Source: an uncultured Woeseiaceae bacterium (GTDB lineage: Bacteria; Pseudomonadota; Gammaproteobacteria; Steroidobacterales; Woeseiaceae). Taken from it: a stretch of 59,176 nucleotides of DNA. Under the pieces are notes generated by a model that saw only the letters and a list, made by a program, of their open reading frames with translations, did not search any database and was not told where the DNA came from. The stretch covers positions 1 to 59,176 of the forward strand of contig CABXJW010000002.1 of NCBI GenBank assembly GCA_902512585.1, given 5' to 3'. The position numbers and the translations under genes were made by a program. This document shows positions 40,612 to 50,812 of this stretch, in pieces (positions within the stretch are counted from its first letter, which is position 1; each line of letters opens with the position of its first letter).

Positions 40612-41970
40612 TTAATTATTACTTTCTTGATGGTTAGCTACAATTCCAGCACTTTGTGACTGCAGTATATTCACAATTTTACGACTTTGACCGCTAACTA
40701 GCGTATGCAACAGAACCATCGGTATCGCAACGACAAGACCTAGTACAGTTGTCATTAGAGCTTGTGAAATACCACCCGCCATTAGTTTAGGATCTCCAGC
40801 ACCATATAGTGTGATTACTTGGAAAGTTTTTATCATTCCAGTCACTGTTCCTAATAATCCCATTAAAGGTGCTACTGCTGCAATAACCTTTATAAATAAA
40901 AGCCCTTTTGTAAGGTCAGGCATTTCTTTTAAAGCTGCTTCATGGAGTTTAAGCTCAACTGTTTCAACATCAGCGCCTTTTGCCTCATCATAAGCTGATA
41001 ATACTCTACCAAGTGGATTGTCCATTGAAGCAGATTGCCTATCAAGCTGTGCAGTTACATTACGACTATCTTTAGTTAGTCCTATCCAACGCCAGATAGC
41101 AATTAATAAACCGACAATACCTAATGCAATGATACAATATCCTACAATACCACCTTGATTAACCCTTTCTGTGAGTGTCGGTGATTCAACTAATAGAGCT
41201 AGAATACCACCTCTTGTAACATCTAGACCAAAACCTACATAACCATCAGAAGCTTCCATAATATCTTCAGCTGATCCTGTGTATTGAGACTGTTCAGGCT
41301 GTCTTTGCAGCTCTGTAACATTCCCAGTTGTACTATCATATTGAAGATAACCATCTTCGAACACTAGGTTGAATACGCCAACTCTCACTACGTCTGATGT
41401 AACTCTTTCACCATCTGCAGTAGCATACTCGGTAGTAAACTTAACAATTTTTCCTTGTTCAGTAATTTCCCTCTGAAGCTCATACCAGAGCCCTTCTATA
41501 TCCTGGATTGATGCAAGACTGTTCGCGCTGGCCATTTTACTGCCAAGCTCTACAAGGAATGATTCTCGATTTGGGAACTGAATGTTGGTTAGTGATCCAT
41601 TGAATCTTGTTTGGGCATCGCCAGATACAGTTTGAAGTACTCCAAACAACTCTTTAAGAGCACCCAACCTCTTATCTAGTGCAGCTCTTGCATCAACAAT
41701 CAATTGTTGGTTCTTAGCAAAAGTGGTTTCTAGATCTTCACTACGATCTTCTTCTCGTTTTCTTTCAGATCGTGCATCATTTAATAGTTTTTGTTGAGTG
41801 TTTCTATCTGCTTGGAAACGCGATTCTCTTTTTTGAGCTTCAACTGAATCTCGAGCTTGCCCTTGCTCTATCTGTCTGAGCAATTCACCCATAGATGACG
41901 CATCTTCTTGAGCATTAGCTAATCCTGTTGTTGCAATCAATACAAATAATAATGTTGTTAGATTTTTCAT
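40612..41970 (-). CDS. large MotA/TolQ/ExbB-family protein with periplasmic coiled-coil extension (TtpC-like)
   Basis: Signal peptide, coiled-coil N-terminus, APLMGLLGTVTGMIKTFQVITLYGAGDPKLMAGGISQALMTTVLGLVVAIP. Confidence 0.9.
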   Translation of the reverse strand: MKNLTTLLFVLIATTGLANAQEDASSMGELLRQIEQGQARDSVEAQKRESRFQADRNTQQKLLNDARSERKREEDRSEDLETTFAKNQQLIVDARAALDKRLGALKELFGVLQTVSGDAQTRFNGSLTNIQFPNRESFLVELGSKMASANSLASIQDIEGLWYELQREITEQGKIVKFTTEYATADGERVTSDVVRVGVFNLVFEDGYLQYDSTTGNVTELQRQPEQSQYTGSAEDIMEASDGYVGFGLDVTRGGILALLVESPTLTERVNQGGIVGYCIIALGIVGLLIAIWRWIGLTKDSRNVTAQLDRQSASMDNPLGRVLSAYDEAKGADVETVELKLHEAALKEMPDLTKGLLFIKVIAAVAPLMGLLGTVTGMIKTFQVITLYGAGDPKLMAGGISQALMTTVLGLVVAIPMVLLHTLVSGQSRKIVNILQSQSAGIVANHQESNN

Positions 41971-42765
41971 TTATGAATCCTCCTTTGCAGCTTGAAGCGG
42001 GATAAGCATAAGTTCTGGTGCAATGAGCTGTCTAGCCATTCTAAGACCTTTTCTTATCTCTGCACGATGCTCATCATCAACGACCCATGCGCCTTGATCA
42101 ACATCCCAAATTCCAGTTATAGATGAGTCATCTGATTGAAAATACAAGCCAATCCTCCCAACTCTCAACATATTATAATCACGAATTCCGAAATCACCGC
42201 CGAGATCTAGTGATTGCTTATAGAATTCTGCAGATGAGCCATAATCTAATTCAATTTGATAGGCTTCCATCACTTTGCGGAACTTTTCAGCAACACTGAC
42301 ATCAGAGCGCGACATTAATAACTTAAGACCATCTACACGATTTACTCGCTCTTCTAATAAGAAAGGTATATCCAATGCAACTGATTGATCTAACCCATCG
42401 ATCATTCTCTCCATTAATGGAAAAATTTGACGATTGATAACATCTACTTGATCCATTGAAATTTCAATATCCTCTAACGTAGCTTCTTGACCCTGCACTT
42501 GAGCTGTCATAAGACGATTGTAGACTTTTAGGCCATCGATCTCCTTGTTAATTGCTCGGTACTGATCTGTAAGAGTTCTAGTGCCCTCAACTTTCTCATT
42601 TATTCTTTCTTGTGAGGCTTGGGCCAGTTGTAGTCTTTTTGCATCAGCTTTCAGAACATCATCTACTGTTTGACCAAATAATGAACCTGACATCAAGACA
42701 AGACTAATTGTCATGAGTCTGCATTTACTTGCCAAACTATTATTTATGCACCGTTTCATGGGCAC
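41971..42765 (-). CDS. DUF3450-like coiled-coil periplasmic protein
   Basis: Signal peptide, long coiled coil, FPLMERMIDGLDQSVALDIPFLLEERVNRVDGLK; first gene of the TonB/ExbB cluster. Confidence 0.82.
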   Translation of the reverse strand: MPMKRCINNSLASKCRLMTISLVLMSGSLFGQTVDDVLKADAKRLQLAQASQERINEKVEGTRTLTDQYRAINKEIDGLKVYNRLMTAQVQGQEATLEDIEISMDQVDVINRQIFPLMERMIDGLDQSVALDIPFLLEERVNRVDGLKLLMSRSDVSVAEKFRKVMEAYQIELDYGSSAEFYKQSLDLGGDFGIRDYNMLRVGRIGLYFQSDDSSITGIWDVDQGAWVVDDEHRAEIRKGLRMARQLIAPELMLIPLQAAKEDS

Positions 42766-42993
42766 TCCTTAAAGTTTATTAAAATTATCTAATACCCTTA
42801 CTTAATATAGATGTAAGTGCATATATTTCGTTGCTACATTGTATTATGTTTTTTTTTGATCATAAATCAAGTGCGAAAGAAGAATAATTAGATTTAAATT
42901 GAAAATTAATTGATCCCCTCTAGTGACTTGACCTACTTTTTCAACGTGGCTAAGAATACCATAATAAAAATTTATCGCTAGTACTTAAAAAAG

Positions 42994-44211
42994 TTACTTT
43001 TTTAACAATATCTGATTCGCTATCTCTAGTTTTCCAATTTGCGCTAAGTGAACTTCATCAGGACCATCTGCTAAACGTAAAGATCTTGCTCCTGCCCATG
43101 CATTGGCCAGGCCATAATCATCACTTACACCGCCACCTCCATGTACTTGTATTGCTCTATCTATAACTCCCAAAGCCATGTTTGGAGCAACTACCTTAAT
43201 CATAGCTATTTCCTTGCGTGCTATTTTATTACCATGCTTATCCATCATATCAGCCGCTTTCAAAGTAAGTAACCTCGCTTGCTCGATTTCAATTCTTGAT
43301 TTTGCAATCATTTCAAGAATTACACCTTGTTGAGATAATTTTTTACCAAACGTTGTTCTTGTGTCTGATCTGAAGCACATTTCATTGAGCGCTCTCTCCG
43401 CCATGCCAATCAATCGCATGCAATGATGAATCCTTCCCGGCCCAAGTCGTCCTTGTGCAATCTCAAAACCTCGCCCTTCACCAAGTAGGATATTAGTTTT
43501 TGGTACACGAACATCTTTAAATTGTATCTCTGCATGGCCATGAGGCGCATCATCATACCCAAAAACTTTTAGTGGTCTAACTATAGTTATACCTGGAGAG
43601 TCCATGGGTACTATTATCATAGATTGTTGAGAATGTTTCGGTGCGTTAATATCTGTCTTGCCCATAAAAATCAGCACTTTACAACGCGGATCCATCGCTC
43701 CAGAAGTCCACCATTTATGACCATTTATTACATAATAATCGCCATCTGATTTGATAGTTGATTCAATATTTGTGGCATCCGATGAAGCTACATTTGGTTC
43801 TGTCATTGCAAAAGCAGATCTTATTTCTCCGCTTAATAGAGGCTCCAGCCACTTATCTTTTTGTTCTTTGGTGCCATACCTAACCAGCACCTCCATATTT
43901 CCGGTGTCAGGGGCTGAGCAATTGAAAACCTCTGAGGCTATGAGTGATCGCCCCATTATTTCGGCAAGAGGAGCGTACTCAAGATTACTTAATTGCGCAC
44001 CATGCTCGCTCTCTGGCAGAAACAAGTTCCACAATCTCTCTTTTTTTGCCAAGATTTTTAGATCTTCGATAATGGAGGGAACTTGCCAACGATCTTCGTT
44101 GCTATTGATCTCAGAAAAAAAAGTGGCTTCGTTTGGATAAATATTTTTATCCATAAAGCTTACCAAATGATTACTGAGTGTTTTTACTTTTTGCGAATAA
44201 TCAAAATTCAT
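42994..44211 (-). CDS. acyl-CoA dehydrogenase
   Basis: [76 protein letters not shown]. Confidence 0.95.
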   Translation of the reverse strand: MNFDYSQKVKTLSNHLVSFMDKNIYPNEATFFSEINSNEDRWQVPSIIEDLKILAKKERLWNLFLPESEHGAQLSNLEYAPLAEIMGRSLIASEVFNCSAPDTGNMEVLVRYGTKEQKDKWLEPLLSGEIRSAFAMTEPNVASSDATNIESTIKSDGDYYVINGHKWWTSGAMDPRCKVLIFMGKTDINAPKHSQQSMIIVPMDSPGITIVRPLKVFGYDDAPHGHAEIQFKDVRVPKTNILLGEGRGFEIAQGRLGPGRIHHCMRLIGMAERALNEMCFRSDTRTTFGKKLSQQGVILEMIAKSRIEIEQARLLTLKAADMMDKHGNKIARKEIAMIKVVAPNMALGVIDRAIQVHGGGGVSDDYGLANAWAGARSLRLADGPDEVHLAQIGKLEIANQILLKK

Positions 44212-44500
44212 AATTTTTACCTGAGAAAGTACATAACAATCAAATATTCTTCATATCAAAAGAAGTTATGATAACCACAATAATACAGTTAATCATTACA
44301 TATGTAGATCATTATAATAATGACTCATTAATACTTGCTTCTATTGGTATAATTAAATGCGGCTATCATTAGTTTTGTTTTACACTCAAATCTTAAAAGC
44401 AATTAGTTTCTATTTGAATAAAATCTCAAAAAAATATCAAAGATTATTCATCGACAAGGTTGACATCAAAACCCCCATACAACATCATTTATATATATTT

Positions 44501-44602
44501 ATGAGGCAAATAGTAAATAAAACAAATTTAATTAAATTAAATAAGAGCTCTATTCTTAGTTCATTGCTATTATTACTCAAAAGGAAGTTACGGGAAGTAT
44601 AG
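44501..44602 (+). CDS. putative branched-chain amino acid leader peptide (33 aa)
   Basis: MRQIVNKTNLIKLNKSSILSSLLLLLKRKLREV; 9 Leu, 3 Ile, 2 Val of 33 residues; Leu-Leu-Leu-Leu-Leu run at 44564-44578; followed directly by terminator and ilvC operon. No clear Shine-Dalgarno. Confidence 0.7.
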   Translation: MRQIVNKTNLIKLNKSSILSSLLLLLKRKLREV

Positions 44603-44621
44603 AATTAACAAACAACCTATT

Positions 44622-44660
44622 AACCCCGCATTCATAAATAGGAATAGTGGGGTTTTTTTT
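44622..44660 (+). terminator. attenuator terminator hairpin upstream of ilvC
   Basis: AACCCCGCATTC-ATAAATAG-GAATAGTGGGGTT (one bulged A, one G:U) followed by an unbroken T tract to 44660. Confidence 0.85.
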
Positions 44661-44717
44661 AAGATCAAATAATTTTAATTAAGCTAATTTCAAGTAATAA
44701 AAGAGGAAAAGCGAGCA

Positions 44718-45704
44718 ATGCAAATGTATTCTGAAAAAGATGTAGATTCATCAGTATTAATGGGTAAAAAAATAGCAATCCTTGGCTATGGAAGTCAAGG
44801 TAGAGCACATGCGCTTAACCTTAAAGACAGTGGCCATAATGTTGTTGTTGGGTTACGCAAAGATGGACCGAGCTGGAAAAAAGCAACTGCTGATGGATTG
44901 AACGTTGAAGAGCCAAAAGACGCTGTTGTTGATGCGGCCATCACAGCATTTCTAACTCCTGATTTAACGCAAGAGCAGCTGTATAAGGATATTGAAAATT
45001 CTTTGAATCAAAACTCAGCAATCTTATTCGCGCATGGATTTAATATTCATTACAAGCAAATCAAGCCACGTGAAGATCTAGATGTTTTCCTAATCGCACC
45101 AAAAGGTCCTGGTGGTTTAGTAAGAAGACAGTACCAAGAAGGACACGGTGTTCCTTGTTTGGTGGCCGTTGAGACAGATCAAACAGGATCTGCGCTGAAC
45201 TTAGCACTTAGTTATGCTCATGGGATTGGAGGTGCGCGTGCAGGTGTTATCGAAACAACTTTTGCCGAGGAAACAGAAACAGATTTATTTGGCGAGCAAG
45301 CTGTATTGTGTGGTGGTGCCACAGAGTTGGTAGTGGCTGGATATGAGACGCTTATAGCAGCAGGCTACCAACCTGAAGTTGCTTACTATGAATGTATGCA
45401 TGAATTAAAACTTATAGTCGATCTTCTTCATGAAGGTGGATTGAAAAAAATGCATGAATTTATAAGTGATACAGCGGCCTATGGTGATTTAGTTAGCGGT
45501 CCAAGAGTTATTGATGAGCATGTTAGAAATAAAATGAAAGATGTATTAACTGACATTCAAGACGGAACATTTGCAAATAATTGGATAAACGAGAATAAAA
45601 ATGGTCAGCCAGAATTTAAAAGAATGATGAATGAAGATCTAAATCATTCTATCGAAGAAGTAGGTTCAGATCTCAGGGGTCGTATGGATTGGCTAGAAAA
45701 TTAA
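44718..45704 (+). CDS. ilvC: ketol-acid reductoisomerase
   Basis: [72 protein letters not shown]. Confidence 0.98.
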   Translation: MQMYSEKDVDSSVLMGKKIAILGYGSQGRAHALNLKDSGHNVVVGLRKDGPSWKKATADGLNVEEPKDAVVDAAITAFLTPDLTQEQLYKDIENSLNQNSAILFAHGFNIHYKQIKPREDLDVFLIAPKGPGGLVRRQYQEGHGVPCLVAVETDQTGSALNLALSYAHGIGGARAGVIETTFAEETETDLFGEQAVLCGGATELVVAGYETLIAAGYQPEVAYYECMHELKLIVDLLHEGGLKKMHEFISDTAAYGDLVSGPRVIDEHVRNKMKDVLTDIQDGTFANNWINENKNGQPEFKRMMNEDLNHSIEEVGSDLRGRMDWLEN

Positions 45705-45725
45705 TATTACAACTTTGGAAAAATA

Positions 45726-46652
45726 ATGAGTTATAAAGGTGGAAAATACATATGGCATAACAATCAGATGATTGATTGGAATGAAGCAAAAGTTCATATT
45801 CTCTCGCATGCGCTTCATTATGGATCATCTGTCTTCGAGGGTATAAGGGTTTATAAAACACCAAATGGATTAAAAATATTTCGTCTGGATGACCATATCC
45901 AACGTTTATATAATTCTGCAAAAATATACAGAATGCCAATTCCATTCACGAAAAATGAAATAAACGACGCCTGTAAAGAATTAATCAGAAAAAATGAACT
46001 TAATAATGGAGCTTATATTAGACCTATTGCTTTCAGAGGTTATGGTGAGATAGGTCTAGCGCCAAAAGATGATCATCCAGTAGATGTCTCAATTGCGGCC
46101 TGGGAATGGGGAACCTATCTCGGTGCAGAAGCTCTTGAAAATGGCGTGGATGTTTGCGTCTCGAGTTGGCAAAGAGTCGCACCAAACACCATTCCAACAC
46201 AAGCAAAAGCTGGTGGTAATTATCTATCAAGTACTCTAATAAGTACTGAAGCAAAACGCCTTGGCTTTGATGAGGGTATTGCATTATCAACGGATGGTAT
46301 GGTTAGTGAGGGAGCGGGTGAAAACTTATTTCTCATAAAAGGTGGAAATATTTATACTCCTCCCGCGTCATCAGGAATCCTAACAGGAATAACAAGAGAT
46401 ACTGTCATCAGACTATGTGAGACAGCTGGTATAAACGTAAAAGAACAATCTATTACTCGCGAATCGCTATATCTTGCAGATGAAATATTCTTTACAGGCA
46501 CTGCAGCTGAAATAACACCAATAAGATCAGTCGATAGGATCATTATAGGTAATGGTAAAAGAGGAGCCATGACATCAGAATTGCAAAATAAATTCTTTGG
46601 TTTATTTTCAGGAGACACCAAGAATTATGATCATTGGCTAGAAAGTGTTTAG
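45726..46652 (+). CDS. ilvE: branched-chain amino acid aminotransferase
   Basis: HALHYGSSVFEGIRVYKT; QAKAGGNYLSSTLISTEAKRLGFDEGIAL; EIFFTGTAAEITPI. Confidence 0.96.
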   Translation: MSYKGGKYIWHNNQMIDWNEAKVHILSHALHYGSSVFEGIRVYKTPNGLKIFRLDDHIQRLYNSAKIYRMPIPFTKNEINDACKELIRKNELNNGAYIRPIAFRGYGEIGLAPKDDHPVDVSIAAWEWGTYLGAEALENGVDVCVSSWQRVAPNTIPTQAKAGGNYLSSTLISTEAKRLGFDEGIALSTDGMVSEGAGENLFLIKGGNIYTPPASSGILTGITRDTVIRLCETAGINVKEQSITRESLYLADEIFFTGTAAEITPIRSVDRIIIGNGKRGAMTSELQNKFFGLFSGDTKNYDHWLESV

Positions 46653-46686
46653 TATTTTTAATAAAAGTTACTACTAAGATAAAACA

Positions 46687-48099
46687 ATGCTATCTGAAAA
46701 CGATAATACCCTCTTTGAGAATGTCTGGTTAGAACACGAAGTTAGGCCAGAATCTAAAACAAATCCTGCAATCATTTACATTGATCTTCATTTAATACAT
46801 GAAGTCACAACCCCTCAAGCATTTTCACTTTTGAGAGAAAATAATCTTAGTGTGAGAAAACCCAATCTAACCATAGGTACAATGGACCATTCCACACCAA
46901 CATTACCTATTAATTCCTTCAAAGATATTGAAATCGCTGGAAAAGATGCGGCAAATCAAGTCAGAACAATGATGCAAAATTGCCATGATTTTGGAATTGA
47001 GTTATTTGATTTTGACAGCAAAAACCGTGGCATAGTTCATGTCATAGGGCCAGAGCTCGGACTAACACAGCCAGGTAAAACTATTGTTTGTGGGGATAGT
47101 CATACAAGCACTCATGGTGCTTTTGGTGCCCTAGCCTTCGGTATAGGTACTACTGAAGTAGGTCATGTCTTAGCGACCCAATGCTTACTTCAACGAAAAC
47201 CAAAAACATTACTCATCGAAGTGAATGGAAAACTACAAAAAGGTGTTACCGCAAAAGATTTAATCTTAGCAATTATTGGTAAAATTGGTGTTGCCGGAGG
47301 AACTGGCTACGTATTGGAATACACTGGTGAAGCCATAAGAGCGATGGACATGGAGGCCAGAATGACTATCTGTAACATGTCCATCGAAGCTGGGGCCAAG
47401 TCCGGTATGATTGCACCAGATGATATCACATATGATTATCTTTATGATTGTCCGAGATCACCAAAAGGTAAGGATTGGGAAACAGCATTAATGAGATGGA
47501 AATCACTCCCTAGTTCAAGCAACGCATCCTATGATAAAAAAATAAGTATTGATGCTAATAAGCTCACGCCAATGATTACGTTTGGCACTAATCCTGGAAT
47601 GGTAGTAGGAGTCAATGACCCTATTCCTGAAAACTCCAGTGATAGTAGCTTCAATAAAGCTATAAAGTACATGCAGGTATCGCCAGGCAAACCTCTGAAT
47701 GAAGACCCTGTAGACGTAGTATTCATAGGTAGCTGTACGAATTCAAGGCTAAATGACCTCAAAGCTGCGGCACTAATATTAAAAGATAAAAAAATTGCAA
47801 ATGATGTCACAATGCTCATCGTCCCTGGTTCACAAAAAATTAAATATGAGGCAGAGGCTCTAGGTTTACATGAAATCTTTTTGGCCGCTGGAGCTGAATG
47901 GAGAGAATCAGGTTGCTCAATGTGTCTTGGTATGAATGGTGACACAGTTGAATCAGGCAAATTAAGCATTAGCACCAGTAATAGAAATTTTGAAGGTCGC
48001 CAAGGAAAAGGTGCGAGAACAATTTTAGCCAGCCCATTGACAGCTGCAGCATCAGCAATAGAAGGAAAAATTGCTGATCCTAGAAAATATATAGAGTAA
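46687..48099 (+). CDS. leuC: 3-isopropylmalate dehydratase large subunit
   Basis: TMDHSTPT; VCGDSHTSTHGAFGALAFGIGTTEVGHVLATQ; FIGSCTNSRLNDLKAAA; SGCSMCLGMNGD. Confidence 0.97.
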   Translation: MLSENDNTLFENVWLEHEVRPESKTNPAIIYIDLHLIHEVTTPQAFSLLRENNLSVRKPNLTIGTMDHSTPTLPINSFKDIEIAGKDAANQVRTMMQNCHDFGIELFDFDSKNRGIVHVIGPELGLTQPGKTIVCGDSHTSTHGAFGALAFGIGTTEVGHVLATQCLLQRKPKTLLIEVNGKLQKGVTAKDLILAIIGKIGVAGGTGYVLEYTGEAIRAMDMEARMTICNMSIEAGAKSGMIAPDDITYDYLYDCPRSPKGKDWETALMRWKSLPSSSNASYDKKISIDANKLTPMITFGTNPGMVVGVNDPIPENSSDSSFNKAIKYMQVSPGKPLNEDPVDVVFIGSCTNSRLNDLKAAALILKDKKIANDVTMLIVPGSQKIKYEAEALGLHEIFLAAGAEWRESGCSMCLGMNGDTVESGKLSISTSNRNFEGRQGKGARTILASPLTAAASAIEGKIADPRKYIE

Positions 48100-48103
48100 C
48101 CCA

Positions 48104-48688
48104 ATGAAACCTATAACTTCCATTAAATCTAAAACTGTATCGTTACAAACAGCAGATATAGATACGGATCAAATTATCCCAGCACGCTTTTTAACAACAA
48201 CTTCTCGTGAGGGACTTGGTGATAAACTTTTCCATGACTGGAGATATAATGAAAATGGTGAAGAAAATCCAAATTTCCTACTAAATAATAAAGAAAACAA
48301 ACAATGTGAAATACTACTTGCTGGAGATAATTTTGGATGTGGATCATCTCGTGAACATGCTCCATGGGCTTTAATAGATTATGGTTTCAAAGCAGTAATA
48401 AGCTCTAAAATTGCTGATATATTCAAAAGTAATGCCCTAAAAAATGGCTTACTTCCAATCGTTGTAAATAAATTGATTCTAGAAGAGCTAATGAATAAAT
48501 CTGGTGAAACGCTTCTCATTGATATTGAAATGTCTAAAATCATCACGCCAAGTAACATTGAAATTAAATATGAAATTGATGAGTTTTCTAAATACTGCAT
48601 CATTGAAGGTATTAATCAGCTTGGTTACATACAACGCCACAATAAAGTAATTGAAAAATTTGAGGAAAAGAGAATATGGACGCCTTAA
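48104..48688 (+). CDS. leuD: 3-isopropylmalate dehydratase small subunit
   Basis: [41 protein letters not shown]. Confidence 0.97.
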   Translation: MKPITSIKSKTVSLQTADIDTDQIIPARFLTTTSREGLGDKLFHDWRYNENGEENPNFLLNNKENKQCEILLAGDNFGCGSSREHAPWALIDYGFKAVISSKIADIFKSNALKNGLLPIVVNKLILEELMNKSGETLLIDIEMSKIITPSNIEIKYEIDEFSKYCIIEGINQLGYIQRHNKVIEKFEEKRIWTP

Positions 48689-49740
48689 TAACCCTCTTAC
48701 CTGGAGATGGCATTGGTCCTGAAGTAGCCCAATCTGGAAAGAATGTGCTTGCAAGAATAGGACAACAATTCGGTCATAATTTTACCTTTTCAGAACAATA
48801 TATAGGTGGTTCGGCAATAGATCATTGCAATGATCCATTACCATCAAATACCATCTCTAGCTGTAAGGAATCAGACGCAGTTATTCTTGGAGCTGTAGGA
48901 GGTCCTAAGTGGGATAATCCCAATGCTAAAATAAGACCTGAGCAAGGTTTATTGGGTTTAAGAGCAGTCTTAAAAGTTTTTGCCAATATTCGTCCCGTTC
49001 AAATTATACCTTCATTGTCCAATGCTTCCCCGCTAAAAGAGGAATTGCTTAAGGATATAGATCTACTTGTTATACGAGAGCTTACAGGTGGGATATATTT
49101 TGGAAAAAAAGAACGCACAAAAGAGTCTGCATCAGATTTATGTATATACCAAAAATATGAAATTGAAAGAATAATAAGAATTGCGGCCAATTTAGCAAAA
49201 GCAAGGAAGAACAAGCTATGCTCGGTTGATAAAGCAAATGTTCTCGAGACCTCGAGACTCTGGCGTGACGTAACTACAAACCTATTAGCTAATGAGTTCC
49301 CCAATACCAATGTAGAGCATTTATTGGTTGATGCGGCTGCTATGTATTTAATTAGTCGCCCAGCTGACTTTGATGTAATAGTCACTGAAAATATGTTCGG
49401 TGATATTCTTACTGACGAAGCATCAATGTTAGCCGGATCGATGGGAATGCTACCTTCAGCTTCGATTGGTGATGAGAAAGTAGGTTTATATGAACCAATT
49501 CATGGATCTGCACCAGATATTGCTGGAAAAGGTATTGCAAATCCTTGTGGAATGATTGGAAGTATAGCTTTATTGCTCAGGCATAGTCTGAACCTTGAGG
49601 AAGAAGCAAAACTCGTTGAAGATGCAATTTACAATACAATCGAAAATGGAGCGAGAACTGCTGACCTTACAAAAAAACAAAATAAAGCTCTAAGCACAGT
49701 CGAGATGACACAAAAAATTATTGATAATTTAGAATTTTAA
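48676..49740 (+). CDS. leuB: 3-isopropylmalate dehydrogenase
   Basis: [53 protein letters not shown]. Confidence 0.97.
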   Translation: MDALITLLPGDGIGPEVAQSGKNVLARIGQQFGHNFTFSEQYIGGSAIDHCNDPLPSNTISSCKESDAVILGAVGGPKWDNPNAKIRPEQGLLGLRAVLKVFANIRPVQIIPSLSNASPLKEELLKDIDLLVIRELTGGIYFGKKERTKESASDLCIYQKYEIERIIRIAANLAKARKNKLCSVDKANVLETSRLWRDVTTNLLANEFPNTNVEHLLVDAAAMYLISRPADFDVIVTENMFGDILTDEASMLAGSMGMLPSASIGDEKVGLYEPIHGSAPDIAGKGIANPCGMIGSIALLLRHSLNLEEEAKLVEDAIYNTIENGARTADLTKKQNKALSTVEMTQKIIDNLEF

Positions 49741-49753
49741 AAATACTGTATAT

Positions 49754-50812
49754 ATGGATATCAAGAAATACGTAAGGCCAGAAGTACTGAACTTACCAAC
49801 TATTAATGCACCTGATATTAGTGACGGAATGATTCGTTTAAATGCCAATGAATCGCCGCAGTATCCCTGGGGTGATAAAAGTTCGAACCTCAATAGATAT
49901 CCACCAATTAGACCTTCTACTCTTACTCATAAAATGGCAGAATTTTACTCAGTTAGTATGGATGAAATTTTAATATCAAGAGGAAGTACTGAAGCCGTTG
50001 ATATAATTATTAGAACTTTTTGCAGACCTAATTTGGATAGGATACTAATAACTCCACCAACATTTGATATGTATCAATTCTTTGCAAATTTAAATTCGAT
50101 AGCGGTTTGTGAAACTCCCCTCCTCCAAGAAAATAAATTTGAATTAAATGTAAGTGATGTGATTAATTCTATTAAACAAGAAATAAAATTAATTTTTTTA
50201 TCTTCTCCAAATAATCCGTGTGGAACATCCGTAAGTAATAATGATGTTATCAAAATTCTTAATGCAGCTAATGACAAAGCCTTAGTGGTTCTAGATGAGG
50301 CCTACATTGAATTCAGTTCACATCAGACAATGATTAATATGATTAATGATTACCCAAATCTAATTATTCTTAGAACGCTTTCAAAAGCTCATGCACTTGC
50401 TGGAGCAAGATGTGGCGCCATGATTTCTAATAATAAAATAATAAGTATATTACAAAAGATTTTGCCACCATTTTCCTTCTCTATACCAAATATAGATCAA
50501 ATAGAGTCAGTTTTATCCTCAAAAAATATAGATGCAGCTCAACATCAAATTGAAACAATAATTCAAGAAAGAATTAGATTAGTTGAAGAGCTAAGAAAAT
50601 TAAAATCCGTTGATCAAATTTGGAGTAGTGATGGTAATTTCATAATGATAAAGTTCAATAACCTGGAGCTTGCAGTTAAAGCTCTGAACAAACAAAATAT
50701 CTTGGTTGGCTTACTAAAAAATAATTCAGCATTAACTCAGTGCGCGAGGATTACTATCGGTACAAAAAGTGAGAATAACTTATTATTAGAAACTCTAAGA
50801 GATTTAGTGTAA
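49754..50812 (+). CDS. hisC: histidinol-phosphate aminotransferase-like PLP enzyme
   Basis: RLNANESPQYPWGDKSSNLNRYPPIRP; SSPNNPCGTSVSN; VVLDEAYIEFS; RTLSKAHALAGARCG. Confidence 0.85.
   Translation: MDIKKYVRPEVLNLPTINAPDISDGMIRLNANESPQYPWGDKSSNLNRYPPIRPSTLTHKMAEFYSVSMDEILISRGSTEAVDIIIRTFCRPNLDRILITPPTFDMYQFFANLNSIAVCETPLLQENKFELNVSDVINSIKQEIKLIFLSSPNNPCGTSVSNNDVIKILNAANDKALVVLDEAYIEFSSHQTMINMINDYPNLIILRTLSKAHALAGARCGAMISNNKIISILQKILPPFSFSIPNIDQIESVLSSKNIDAAQHQIETIIQERIRLVEELRKLKSVDQIWSSDGNFIMIKFNNLELAVKALNKQNILVGLLKNNSALTQCARITIGTKSENNLLLETLRDLV

Larger units (their letters stand above)
44501..44717 (+). promoter_or_regulatory. transcription attenuation leader of the ilvC-ilvE-leuCDB-hisC gene run
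   Basis: Leader peptide with Leu run + terminator + ilvC start 57 nt after the T tract; possible competing pairings CGGG 44591-44594 with CCCG 44625-44628, and CCTATT 44616-44621 with AATAGG 44637-44642. Confidence 0.72.

Noticed and set aside
42984-43004. A/T-only hairpin TTAAAAAAG-TTA-CTTTTTTAA at the end of the acyl-CoA dehydrogenase gene
   Set aside because: No GC-rich stem and it overlaps the coding 3' end; likely base-composition chance rather than a terminator.
44357-44602. 81-aa plus-strand ORF upstream of ilvC as a conventional protein gene
   Set aside because: Low-complexity, no recognisable domain; the informative part is the last 33 codons from the ATG at 44501, better explained as a leader peptide.
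47529-48104. 191-aa minus-strand ORF overlapping leuC
   Set aside because: Antisense to an unambiguous leuC with LeuC motifs throughout; an artefact of open antisense frames.
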